From Tabrizicola sp. TH137 (lineage in GTDB: Bacteria > Pseudomonadota > Alphaproteobacteria > Rhodobacterales > Rhodobacteraceae), in contig NZ_PKRQ01000006.1 of NCBI RefSeq assembly GCF_002855575.1, forward strand, positions 1 through 64,000: 64,000 bases of DNA. The letters are read 5' to 3'. The notes under the pieces were generated by a model that was given only the letters and a program-made list of their open reading frames with translations, had not been told where the DNA came from and did not search any database. A program made the position numbers and the translations under genes. Shown piece by piece: positions 17,215 through 25,401 of the stretch; the first letter of the stretch is position 1, and the number at the start of each line of letters is the position of its first letter.

Positions 17215-17333
17215 GCGCCGGTCGCCGCCCTTGCGCTGCATTGCAGCAGGCCTAGAGTGACCCGGTCTGGCCCGGCCCCCGCACCCGGAGCAGACGAAAA
17301 GCCCGCCTGACCTGCCGATATCCGGAGAGAGTG

Positions 17334-20300
17334 ATGCCAGAGTTCCGCAAGATCCTCGTCGCCAATCGGGGCGAGATCGCCATCCGCGTGATGCGCGCCG
17401 CCAATGAGATGGGCAAGAAGACCGTCGCCGTCTTCGCCGAAGAAGACAAGCTGTCCCTCCACCGCTTCAAGGCCGACGAAGCCTATCGCATCGGCGAGGG
17501 CCTCTCGCCCGTCGGCGCCTATCTCTCGATCCCGGAAATCATCCGCGTGGCCAAGATGTCGGGGGCGGATGCCATCCATCCCGGCTATGGCCTTCTCTCC
17601 GAAAACCCCGATTTCGTCGAAGCCTGCGATCAGGCCGGCATCACCTTCATCGGCCCCCGCGCCGAAACCATGCGCGCCTTGGGCGACAAGGCCTCCGCCC
17701 GCCGCGTGGCGATCGAGGCGGGCGTCCCCGTCATCCCGGCGACCGAAGTGCTGGGCGATGACATGGCCCTCATCAAGAAACAGGCCGCCGACGTGGGCTA
17801 TCCCCTGATGCTCAAGGCAAGCTGGGGCGGCGGCGGGCGCGGCATGCGCCCGATCCTGTCGGAAGACGAGCTTGAATCGAAGGTCCGCGAAGGCCGGCGC
17901 GAGGCCGAGGCCGCCTTCGGCAATGGCGAAGGCTATCTCGAAAAGATGATCCAGCGCGCCCGCCATGTCGAAGTGCAGATCCTCGGCGACAAGCAGGGCA
18001 ATGTCTGGCACCTCTGGGAACGGGATTGCACCGTGCAGCGCCGCAACCAGAAGGTCGTCGAACGCGCCCCCGCCCCCTACCTGACGCAGGCCCAGCGCGA
18101 AGAGGTCTGCGACATGGCCAAGCGCATCACCCAGCATGTCGATTACGAATGCGCGGGCACCGTGGAATTCCTGATGGATATGGACACGGGCAAGTTCTAC
18201 TTCATCGAGGTGAACCCCCGCGTGCAGGTCGAACATACCGTGACCGAAGAGGTCACGGGGATCGACATCGTCCAGGCCCAGATCCTGATCGAGGAAGGCA
18301 AGTCGCTGGCCGAAGCGACCGGCGTTCCCTCACAGGCCGATGTCAAACTCAACGGCCACGCCCTGCAATGCCGGGTGACGACCGAAGACCCGCTCAACAA
18401 CTTCATCCCCGATTACGGGCGGCTGACCGCCTACCGCTCCGCAACCGGGAACGGCATCCGGCTGGACGGCGGCACCGCCTATGCGGGCGGCGTCATCACC
18501 CGCTATTACGACTCGCTGCTGGTGAAGGTCACGGCCCATGCCCAGACGCCGGAAAAGGCCATCGCGCGGATGGACCGCGCCCTGCGCGAATTCCGCATCC
18601 GCGGGGTGGCCACGAACATCGAATTCGTCATCAACCTCCTGAAACACCCCACCTTCCTCGATGACAGCTACACCACCAAGTTCATCGACACGACGCCCGA
18701 GCTTTTCGCCTTCAAGAAACGCCGCGACCGGGCCACGAAGATCCTCACCTATATCGCCGACATCACGGTGAACGGGCATCCCGAAACCGTCGGCCGCCCC
18801 AAACCCCCGGCCGAGGCGAAGATGCCAAAGCCGCCAAAGCTCCTGACCGAAACGCCCGCCACCGGCACCCGCAACCTGCTAGAACAGAAGGGCCCGCAGG
18901 CCGTGGCCGACTGGATGAAGGCGCAGAAGAAGGTCCTCATCACCGACACCACCATGCGCGACGGCCACCAGTCGCTCCTCGCCACCCGGATGCGCTCCAT
19001 CGACATGGTCCGCGTGGCCCCCGCCTATGCCGCCAACCTGCCGCAGCTCTTCTCGGTCGAATGCTGGGGCGGCGCCACCTTCGACGTGGCCTACCGCTTC
19101 CTCCAGGAATGCCCCTGGCAGCGCCTGCGCGACCTGCGCGCCGCCATGCCCAACCTGATGACCCAGATGCTGCTGCGCGCCTCGAACGGCGTCGGCTACA
19201 CCAACTATCCCGACAATGTCGTCCGCGCCTTCGTCCTTCAGGCCGCCAAGACGGGCGTCGATGTCTTCCGCGTCTTCGACAGCCTCAACTGGGTCGAAAA
19301 CATGCGCGTCGCCATGGATGCGGTGATCGAGGCGAACAAGGTCTGCGAAGGCACGATCTGCTATACCGGCGACATGCTCGATCCGAACAGGTCCAAATAT
19401 GACCTGAAATACTATGTGGACCGCGCCAAGGAACTGAAATCCGCAGGCGCCCATGTGCTGGGCCTCAAGGACATGGCCGGGCTTCTGAAACCCGCCTCCG
19501 CCCGCCTCCTCGTCAAGACGCTGAAACAGGAAATCGGCCTTCCGGTCCATTTCCACACCCATGACACCTCGGGTGCGGCGGCCGCCACCATCCTCGCCGC
19601 CTGCGATGCGGGCGTGGATGCCGTGGATGCCGCGATGGATGCCTTCTCGGGCGGCACCTCGCAGCCCTGCCTCGGCTCCATCGTCGAGGCGCTCCGCCAC
19701 ACCGACCGTGATACCGGGCTCGACATCAAGGCGATCCGCGAGATTTCCAACTACTGGGAACATGTCCGCGTGCAATATGCCGCCTTCGAATCCGGCCTGC
19801 CCGCCCCGGCCTCCGAAGTCTATCTGCACGAAATGCCCGGCGGCCAGTTCACCAACCTCAAGGCGCAGGCCCGCTCCCTCGGGCTCGAGGAACGCTGGCC
19901 CGAGGTCGCGCAGGCCTATGCCGACGCGAACCAGATGTTCGGCGATATCGTCAAGGTCACGCCTTCGTCCAAGGTCGTGGGTGACATGGCCCTGATGATG
20001 GTGGCCCAGGGCCTGACCCGCGCGCAGGTCGAAGACCCCAATACCGATGTGGCCTTCCCCGACTCCGTCGTGGACATGCTCAAGGGCAATCTCGGCCAAC
20101 CCCATGGCGGCTGGCCCGACGGCATCCTGAAAAAGGTGCTGAAGGGCGAAAAACCCCTCACCGAACGCCCCGGCAAGACCCTGCCCCCCGTCGATCTGGA
20201 AGAAACGCGGGCCAAGCTTTCCGCCGAACTCGGCGGCAAGGCGGTGGATGACGAGGATCTCAACGGCTACCTCATGTATCCCAAGGTCTTCCTCGATTAC

Positions 20301-20777
20301 ATGGGCCGCCACCGCCTCTACGGCCCGGTGCGCGCCCTGCCGACGAAGATCTTCTTCTACGGCATGGAACCCGGCGAAGAGATCACGGCCGAGATCGACC
20401 CCGGCAAGCAGCTTGAAATCCGTCTGCAAGCCGTGGGCGAAACGACCGAGGATGGCGAGGTCCGCGTCTTCTTCGAACTCAACGGCCAGCCCCGCGTGAT
20501 CCGCGTGCCGAACCGCGCCGTGAAGGCCAAGACGGCAGCACGGCCCAAGGCGCAGGACGGCAACCCCGCCCATATCGGCGCGCCGATGCCCGGCTCCATC
20601 GCCTCCGTGGCTGTCACCGTCGGCTCCAAGGTCCGCGCGGGCGACCTCCTGCTCACGATCGAGGCGATGAAGATGGAAACGGGCCTCCATGCCGACCGCG
20701 AGGCGGTGGTGAAGGCGCTCCATGTCCATGCCGGCAGCCAGATCGAGGCGAAGGACCTGCTGATCGAACTGGAATGA
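17334..20777 (+). CDS. pyc: Pyruvate carboxylase
   Basis: Single-chain biotin enzyme that makes oxaloacetate from pyruvate, bicarbonate and ATP. The 1147-residue product has the biotin carboxylase domain first (ILVANRGEIAIRV, HPGYGLLSENPDF, EVNPRVQVEHTVTEEVTG; about 1-460). The carboxyltransferase TIM barrel follows (from about 535, TTMRDGHQSLLATRMR, VECWGGATFDVAYRFL), then the central allosteric/PYC_OADA part. The C-terminal biotinyl domain carries Lys1113 in EAMKMET. ATG at 17334 follows a GGAGAG ribosome-binding site; a GTG one codon earlier is the alternative. Length is typical for the alpha4 form. Confidence 0.98.
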   Translation: MPEFRKILVANRGEIAIRVMRAANEMGKKTVAVFAEEDKLSLHRFKADEAYRIGEGLSPVGAYLSIPEIIRVAKMSGADAIHPGYGLLSENPDFVEACDQAGITFIGPRAETMRALGDKASARRVAIEAGVPVIPATEVLGDDMALIKKQAADVGYPLMLKASWGGGGRGMRPILSEDELESKVREGRREAEAAFGNGEGYLEKMIQRARHVEVQILGDKQGNVWHLWERDCTVQRRNQKVVERAPAPYLTQAQREEVCDMAKRITQHVDYECAGTVEFLMDMDTGKFYFIEVNPRVQVEHTVTEEVTGIDIVQAQILIEEGKSLAEATGVPSQADVKLNGHALQCRVTTEDPLNNFIPDYGRLTAYRSATGNGIRLDGGTAYAGGVITRYYDSLLVKVTAHAQTPEKAIARMDRALREFRIRGVATNIEFVINLLKHPTFLDDSYTTKFIDTTPELFAFKKRRDRATKILTYIADITVNGHPETVGRPKPPAEAKMPKPPKLLTETPATGTRNLLEQKGPQAVADWMKAQKKVLITDTTMRDGHQSLLATRMRSIDMVRVAPAYAANLPQLFSVECWGGATFDVAYRFLQECPWQRLRDLRAAMPNLMTQMLLRASNGVGYTNYPDNVVRAFVLQAAKTGVDVFRVFDSLNWVENMRVAMDAVIEANKVCEGTICYTGDMLDPNRSKYDLKYYVDRAKELKSAGAHVLGLKDMAGLLKPASARLLVKTLKQEIGLPVHFHTHDTSGAAAATILAACDAGVDAVDAAMDAFSGGTSQPCLGSIVEALRHTDRDTGLDIKAIREISNYWEHVRVQYAAFESGLPAPASEVYLHEMPGGQFTNLKAQARSLGLEERWPEVAQAYADANQMFGDIVKVTPSSKVVGDMALMMVAQGLTRAQVEDPNTDVAFPDSVVDMLKGNLGQPHGGWPDGILKKVLKGEKPLTERPGKTLPPVDLEETRAKLSAELGGKAVDDEDLNGYLMYPKVFLDYMGRHRLYGPVRALPTKIFFYGMEPGEEITAEIDPGKQLEIRLQAVGETTEDGEVRVFFELNGQPRVIRVPNRAVKAKTAARPKAQDGNPAHIGAPMPGSIASVAVTVGSKVRAGDLLLTIEAMKMETGLHADREAVVKALHVHAGSQIEAKDLLIELE

Positions 20778-20786
20778 TCCCGCACG

Positions 20787-20842
20787 GGATGGGCGCAATC
20801 GCCCATCCTACCCCCCCGGAGGATGGGCAGGCCTGCCCATCC
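20787..20842. repeat. Two GGATGGGC-family hairpins after pyc
   Basis: The first (20787-20808) has stem GGATGGGCG/CGCCCATCC with loop CAAT, the same stem as at 2247-2268. The second (20821-20842) is a 22-bp perfect palindrome whose arms begin GGATGGGCAGG. They lie between convergent pyc and the unknown gene at 20877-21341 and may terminate both, although no T-run follows. Confidence 0.75.
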
Positions 20843-20876
20843 CTTCCGCCGCAGCACAGGATGGCGACCCCGCCCC

Positions 20877-21341
20877 TCAGGCGCGGCGGAAGTCCATGAT
20901 CCAGTTCACTTCCCAGCTTTCCCCGCCATCCGGCGAAAAGGCCTGTTGCCAGCGCGGCCCCTCCGCCGTCTGCCGCCATTCGAATTCCACAAGGATGGGC
21001 AGCCCCTGAAAGCTGTCCTCCGCCCGGAACCGTCCGACGCCTTCGACAAAGCGCCCCTTCACCGGCACGTCCAGCATATGGGGGTTCCGCCCGTCCACCC
21101 ACCAGATCGCCCACAGCCCGCTCGCCGGATCGAAGGTCCGCAGGGCCAGCGCCCGATACTCTCCCCCCGGCAGGTGCAGCAGATTGTCCTCAACATTGCC
21201 CAGCCCGCCCATCACCCGCTGCATCCGGCTGGTCCCGGAGAACTCCTCCCAATCCTGCGCCCCCGCCAGCCGCGTGCCCAGCCGCCGGTGCCGCACCGTC
21301 CAGGACCCTTCCTCGAAATCGAAATCCGCCCGCCCGTCCAT
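20877..21341 (-). CDS. Conserved hypothetical protein, DUF1579-like, with upstream SOS box
   Basis: A 154-residue soluble protein beginning MDGRADFDFEEGSWTVRHRRL, with repeated aromatic beta-strand motifs (GSWTV, LWAIWWVDGR, FEWRQTAEGPRWQQAFSPDGG, WEVNWIMDF). The pattern is that of small lipocalin/THAP4-like or DUF1579-type barrels. There is no signal peptide. The family function is not known to me. A perfect GTTC-N7-GTTC site lies 47 bp upstream of the start on the coding strand, so the gene may belong to the SOS regulon, which is unusual for this kind of protein. Confidence 0.75.
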   Translation of the reverse strand: MDGRADFDFEEGSWTVRHRRLGTRLAGAQDWEEFSGTSRMQRVMGGLGNVEDNLLHLPGGEYRALALRTFDPASGLWAIWWVDGRNPHMLDVPVKGRFVEGVGRFRAEDSFQGLPILVEFEWRQTAEGPRWQQAFSPDGGESWEVNWIMDFRRA

Positions 21342-21387
21342 GCCACCCTCCCTCGCCAGACCTGCGGACAGTCTGCCACGAAGGCGG

Positions 21388-21402
21388 GAACATTAGAAGA
21401 AC
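21388..21402. promoter_or_regulatory. LexA (SOS) box upstream of the unknown gene at 20877-21341
   Basis: On the plus strand GAAC-ATTAGAA-GAAC, which reads GTTC-TTCTAAT-GTTC on the coding (minus) strand. It is an exact alphaproteobacterial LexA consensus within promoter distance of the start at 21341. Confidence 0.7.
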
Positions 21403-21499
21403 ATTTATCGGCGCGCCCGCACGCCCCGCCGCGCGGCCTCCTGCGGCCCTCGGCCGAACCGGGGGCAGGGAAAAACTTTGCCCTGCCGCAAATTACCCC

Positions 21500-21528
21500 T
21501 TGCGGCCCCCGGAAATGCGCAATAAATC
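21500..21528 (+). promoter_or_regulatory. Promoter of the first tRNA-Gly
   Basis: TTGCGG (21500-21505), a 17-bp spacer and TAAATC (21523-21528). The predicted start falls about 10 bp before the tRNA 5' end. Confidence 0.5.
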
Positions 21529-21545
21529 CCCCTCGTCCAACCGGC

Positions 21546-21620
21546 GCGGGCGTAGCTCAGGGGTAGAGCATAACCTTGCCAAGGTTAGGGTCGTGAGTTC
21601 GAATCTCATCGCCCGCTCCA
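21546..21620 (+). tRNA. tRNA-Gly(GCC), copy 1
   Basis: A 75-nt cloverleaf including encoded CCA. The acceptor stem is GCGGGCG/CGCCCGC with discriminator T. The D arm is GCTC...GAGC, the anticodon stem-loop AACCTTGCCAAGGTT has anticodon GCC, and the T arm is GTGAGTTCGAATCTCAT. It is identical to the copy at 21730-21804. Confidence 0.98.
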
Positions 21621-21637
21621 GTCGGACCAAGGCAAAG

Positions 21638-21660
21638 GGCCGCCCTCCGGGGCGGCCTTT
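21638..21660 (+). terminator. Intrinsic terminator after the first tRNA-Gly
   Basis: Stem GGCCGCCC/GGGCGGCC with loop TCCG, followed by TTTCGCATT. It separates the two tRNA-Gly genes into independent units. Confidence 0.7.
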
Positions 21661-21687
21661 CGCATTGGGCCCTGTCCGATTTTCCCC

Positions 21688-21716
21688 TTGCACCCGCCCC
21701 CGCCCCGCACTATCAC
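21688..21716 (+). promoter_or_regulatory. Promoter of the second tRNA-Gly
   Basis: TTGCAC (21688-21693), 17-bp spacer, TATCAC (21711-21716), placing the start about 7 bp before the tRNA. Confidence 0.55.
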
Positions 21717-21729
21717 CCCGCCACGGAGT

Positions 21730-21804
21730 GCGGGCGTAGCTCAGGGGTAGAGCATAACCTTGCCAAGGTTAGGGTCGTGAGTTCGAATCTCATCGCCCGC
21801 TCCA
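21730..21804 (+). tRNA. tRNA-Gly(GCC), copy 2
   Basis: Identical in all 75 positions to the copy 184 bp upstream, with anticodon GCC and encoded CCA. The flanking sequences differ, so only the tRNA itself is duplicated or kept identical by gene conversion. Confidence 0.98.
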
Positions 21805-21915
21805 GTCTTCCAGCGCAGATGTCAGGCAATACCGGGCCAACGGCCCGCTCCTCGGCCTGTCTCAACGCCGAAAAAGGGGGCACCGCCCCCTTCCCCTGCC
21901 TTCCTGACGAAAGGA

Positions 21916-22254
21916 TCACTCCAGGCGCAGCTTCGCGCTGCCATGCGTGCCGTCGTCGCGGTTGAAGGCCATCACGGCCAGCCCGTCCTCGACCGACATC
22001 AGCGCCTCGCCCTCCACCCGGTCGGAACAGGTCAGCGGAAAGCCCACCGCCGCCCCGGCCTTCGACGGATGGGCGTAAAGCCCCTCGCAGACCCAGCCAT
22101 GCACGCTTTCCACGCGCACCTCGAGCCCCTCGCCCGAGGCTGCGGGAACCATCGCGATGGCCCCCCAGCGCGACATGACCTCGCCCGCCGCGACCGGTCC
22201 CACACCTGCCGCGAAAGCTGCGCCTGCGCACAGCAACTTCATGAAATGCTTCAT
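21916..22254 (-). CDS. Secreted hypothetical protein
   Basis: A 112-residue protein with a typical Sec signal peptide (MKHFMKLLCAGAAFAAGVGPVAAGE, cleavage likely after AAA/VAA near residue 23). The mature part has two cysteines (in GWVCEGLY and PLTCSDRV) that could form a disulfide. The start at 22254 is chosen for the signal peptide. I do not recognise a domain. It lies alone between tRNA-Gly and a response regulator. Confidence 0.7.
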   Translation of the reverse strand: MKHFMKLLCAGAAFAAGVGPVAAGEVMSRWGAIAMVPAASGEGLEVRVESVHGWVCEGLYAHPSKAGAAVGFPLTCSDRVEGEALMSVEDGLAVMAFNRDDGTHGSAKLRLE

Positions 22255-22378
22255 GTCCTGTCCTTGCTCGCCTTCACCCTCCCGGCGCCTCACCGGGGGA
22301 CTGCGGGGCGTTCTGCCCTCTCTTTGTGGCACCAGCAGGGCATGACCTTGGCCCGCCCGTCAAGCGCCGCCGTGGCAC

Positions 22379-23386
22379 CTAATGCAAGGTGGCGGAAATC
22401 CGCCCCCCCGGCGCGCCCGAATAGGGCAATCCCGGCGGCAGCGTCTCCCAGGCGCCCATCGGCATCAGCGGCACCGCCGCATCCAGCCGCATCCGCACCC
22501 GCTGCAACAGACGCCCGGCCGATGCGCCGATCAGCGGCGCCCGCACCGGCGGCCCCGCCGCCACATCCGGCGGCGGCAGGCCCAGCGCGCGATAGGCGGC
22601 CCACATCGGCCCGCGCGCCGCCGCCAGCGCCACCTGCAATTCCTCCCGCTCCACCCATTGGCCGCGTTCGAGGATGGCGATGAAATCGCCCGATCCCGCA
22701 TAGGCCATGTGGAAGCGCAGCCCCGACAGATGCTGGATCACCATCGCCGCCGCTTCCGACACGAAGTCGCAATATTCCAGCCGGTCCATATGGGCATAGG
22801 CCCAGGGCGCATTGCGCAGCCGGAACCCCATGCCCACCGTCCCCGGCAGGCCCGCCCAGCCCAGACCCAGCAGATGGTTCTCCAGCGCAAGGAAATCCAC
22901 CAGTCCCACATCCGATCCCGGCAGGACCGGGTCCTCGAAGCGGAAGGCGAAATCCGGCTGGTCCCGCAGGCTGCCGATATCGGCCGCCAGCGCCGCCGCC
23001 CGGTTCCGCTCTTCAAGAACCTGCGCCACCATCGACAGCCGCGCCCCCAGTTCCAACCGGTCGAGCGGCTTGTGCAGGAACTCGTTCGCCCCCGCCGCAA
23101 GCGCCCCCTTCACCCGGTCCCGCGCCTGCACGGACGAGAGCATGATGATCGGCGTGTTCCGATGCAGTTCCGTCGCCCGCAGCGCCGCGCAAAGCGCCGT
23201 ACCATCCATGCCGGGCATCTCCATGTCCAGCAGCAGAACATCGGCCAACAGCGCCCCCTCCTGCGCCAGCGTCGCCGCCTCGCGCGGATCGCCGAAGGTG
23301 CGGATCGCCGCCGGATTCAGCTCGCGCAGATACTCCGTCAGGATCGACAGGAAGATCGGGTCGTCATCGACACAGACAATGCGCAT
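22379..23386 (-). CDS. Response regulator with an uncharacterised C-terminal output domain
   Basis: A 335-residue two-component response regulator. The N-terminal receiver domain (about 1-125) is complete: acidic pocket Asp7-Asp9, phospho-acceptor Asp54 in LLLDMEMPG, Ser84 and Lys106 in HKPLDR. The remaining 200 residues do not match a DNA-binding, GGDEF or HD-GYP output domain that I can recognise. They contain a hydrophobic, globular-looking segment and a loose C-terminus. A GGAGG ribosome-binding site supports the start at 23386. No histidine kinase is adjacent, so the partner is unknown. Confidence 0.8.
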   Translation of the reverse strand: MRIVCVDDDPIFLSILTEYLRELNPAAIRTFGDPREAATLAQEGALLADVLLLDMEMPGMDGTALCAALRATELHRNTPIIMLSSVQARDRVKGALAAGANEFLHKPLDRLELGARLSMVAQVLEERNRAAALAADIGSLRDQPDFAFRFEDPVLPGSDVGLVDFLALENHLLGLGWAGLPGTVGMGFRLRNAPWAYAHMDRLEYCDFVSEAAAMVIQHLSGLRFHMAYAGSGDFIAILERGQWVEREELQVALAAARGPMWAAYRALGLPPPDVAAGPPVRAPLIGASAGRLLQRVRMRLDAAVPLMPMGAWETLPPGLPYSGAPGGRISATLH

Positions 23387-23558
23387 CGCGGGGCCTCCGG
23401 TCCCGGCCAAATTCCGGGGTCATCCGAAAGAGCAAGACGGCAGGGAAAATTCGCGTTTAAGGCGCTGACGGAAAGTTTACCCTCCCGCAACCCCGCAAAT
23501 CGCACAACCAAAGGCAGAATCCATCACGCAGCAGGCACTTTTTCGCTCACAAACTTGC

Positions 23559-23573
23559 GAATGCTTCTCATTC
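23559..23573. promoter_or_regulatory. Fur-family (Fur/Mur) box upstream of the metal ABC transporter
   Basis: The inverted repeat GAATG-CTTCT-CATTC reads ATGAGAAGCATT on the other strand, close to classical Fur boxes (ATGAGAATCATT). It lies about 85 bp before the substrate-binding-protein gene. In alphaproteobacteria sitABCD-type operons are repressed by the Fur homologue Mur with manganese, so it probably senses Mn or Fe. Confidence 0.5.
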
Positions 23574-23656
23574 CCGTTGACTTCTGAGAACGGTTCGCAC
23601 ATCTTTGCCTTACAGAGCGTAAACCCACCCTCGCACCGCAACGAAAGCCGATTGCC

Positions 23657-24598
23657 ATGATCGACCGCCGCTCCCTGCTTGGATGCTTCGCCCTCGCCCC
23701 CTTCGCAGGCACCCCCGCCCTGGCCGCCAGTGCCACCCCCACCATCGTCACCACCACCGGCATGATCGCCGATGCCGCCCGCCGCCTGTCCGGCCTGCCC
23801 GTGCAGGCGCTGATGGGTCCGGGGATGGATCCGCACGGCCATCGCCCCACCCGCACCGACATTCTCGCCCTCTCGCGCGCCGATGTCATCCTCTGGCACG
23901 GCCTCAACCTCGAGGCGCAGTTCACCGAGGTGCTTCAGGATCTCGCCCGCAAGACCACCGTCGCGGCCGTGGCCGAAACCCTGCCGCGCGACCGGCTGAT
24001 GGCCGATCCCGAATATGCGGACCGCCCCGATCCGCATGTCTGGTTCGATCCGCGCCTCTGGTCCGATGTCGTCCGCGCCGTGGATGCCGCGCTCACCGGG
24101 GCAGGCGTGGACACGGCAGACAATGCCGCCACCTATCTCGAAGAGATCGCGCAGCTTGACGTCTATGCCCGCCAGTCCCTCGCCACCGTGCCGGAACGCC
24201 AGCGCATCCTCGTCACCGCCCATGACGCCTTCGCCTATTTCGGCCGCGCCTATGGCTGGCGGGTGGAGGGGATCCAGGGCATCTCCACTGAATCCGAAGC
24301 CGGCCTCGCCCGGATCGAGGAACTGGTCACCCTGATCGTCGAAAATGAAATCCCGGCGGTCTTCGTCGAAAGCTCCGTGTCCGACCGCTCCATCCGCGCC
24401 CTGATCGAAGGGGCGGGCGCACGCGGCCACAATGTCACCATCGGGGCGGAACTCTTCTCCGATGCGATGGGTCCGGATGGCACCTATGAAGGCACCTATC
24501 CCGGGATGATCGACCACAACATCACCGCCATCGCCCGCGCCCTCGGCGGGGACGCCCCCGAACGCGGGATGGCGGGGCGGCTCAATGCAGGAACGTAA
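23657..24598 (+). CDS. Metal ABC transporter substrate-binding protein (TroA/SitA-like)
   Basis: Periplasmic cluster A-I binding protein for Mn, Zn or Fe, 313 residues. A signal peptide covers about residues 1-24. The metal ligands of the family are visible: His in GMDPHGHRPT, His in DPHVWFDP, Glu/Asp in the C-terminal lobe, and the TAHDAFAYFGRAYG block. There is no histidine-rich loop, which is common in ZnuA proteins, so a manganese or iron role (SitA/MntC type) is favoured; this is inference. First gene of a four-gene operon behind a Fur-like box. Confidence 0.9.
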   Translation: MIDRRSLLGCFALAPFAGTPALAASATPTIVTTTGMIADAARRLSGLPVQALMGPGMDPHGHRPTRTDILALSRADVILWHGLNLEAQFTEVLQDLARKTTVAAVAETLPRDRLMADPEYADRPDPHVWFDPRLWSDVVRAVDAALTGAGVDTADNAATYLEEIAQLDVYARQSLATVPERQRILVTAHDAFAYFGRAYGWRVEGIQGISTESEAGLARIEELVTLIVENEIPAVFVESSVSDRSIRALIEGAGARGHNVTIGAELFSDAMGPDGTYEGTYPGMIDHNITAIARALGGDAPERGMAGRLNAGT

Positions 24599-24607
24599 CA
24601 CAGGCAC

Positions 24608-25369
24608 ATGATGGCGGGCCCAACCCCAATCCCCATGCCGGAAACGGCACTCGCCATCTCAGGCCTGACCGTGGCCTACGGTTCAGTCCCCGTAGTCGCC
24701 ACGGTCAGTGCCCGGTTTCCCAAAGGGTCGATGACCGCCGTCATCGGCCCCAACGGCGCGGGAAAATCCACGCTGCTCAAGGCCGCGCTCGGCCTCATCC
24801 CCGCCGTGACGGGTGAGGTGCGCGCCTTCGGCGACCCGGTCGCCCGCGCCATGCCCCGCATCGCCTATGTCCCCCAGCGCGCCGCCGTGGACTGGGAATT
24901 CCCCGCCCGCGTCATCGACGTGGTGCAGATGGGCCTCTATCGCCGCCTCGGCCTTTTCGGCCGCCTCACCCCCGGCCTCAGGGCGCAGGCAATGGCCCAG
25001 CTCGACCGCCTCGGCATGGCCGATTTCGCCACCCGCCAGATCGGCGCCCTCTCGGGGGGCCAGCAGCAGCGCGTCTTCCTCGCCCGCGCCCTGGCGCAAG
25101 AGGCGGATCTCGTGATCCTCGACGAACCCTTCGCCGGCGTCGATGCCGCGACCGAGGCCGCGATCATCGCCGTCCTGCACGGGCTGCGCGCTGAAGGCCG
25201 CACCGTCATCGCCGTGCATCACGACCTTTCCACCGTCCCGGCCTATTTCGACCGCGTGCTGCTGCTGAACCGCCGCGTCATCGCCGAAGGCGCGACCGCC
25301 GCCACCTTCCGCCGCGCCGTGGTGGCCGAGGCCTATGGTCACCAGCTTCTGACCGCCATCCCCGCCTGA
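24608..25369 (+). CDS. Metal ABC transporter ATP-binding protein
   Basis: A 253-residue ABC ATPase with Walker A GPNGAGKST, Q-loop, signature LSGGQQQRVFLARAL and Walker B LVILDEPFAGVD, followed by the switch histidine in VHHDLS. It pairs with the two permeases downstream. It starts 9 bp after the binding-protein gene; a second ATG one codon in is an equal alternative. Confidence 0.95.
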   Translation: MMAGPTPIPMPETALAISGLTVAYGSVPVVATVSARFPKGSMTAVIGPNGAGKSTLLKAALGLIPAVTGEVRAFGDPVARAMPRIAYVPQRAAVDWEFPARVIDVVQMGLYRRLGLFGRLTPGLRAQAMAQLDRLGMADFATRQIGALSGGQQQRVFLARALAQEADLVILDEPFAGVDAATEAAIIAVLHGLRAEGRTVIAVHHDLSTVPAYFDRVLLLNRRVIAEGATAATFRRAVVAEAYGHQLLTAIPA

Positions 25370-25401
25370 CGCCACGGGAAGGAATCGGCCCCGGCCTCCA
25401 G

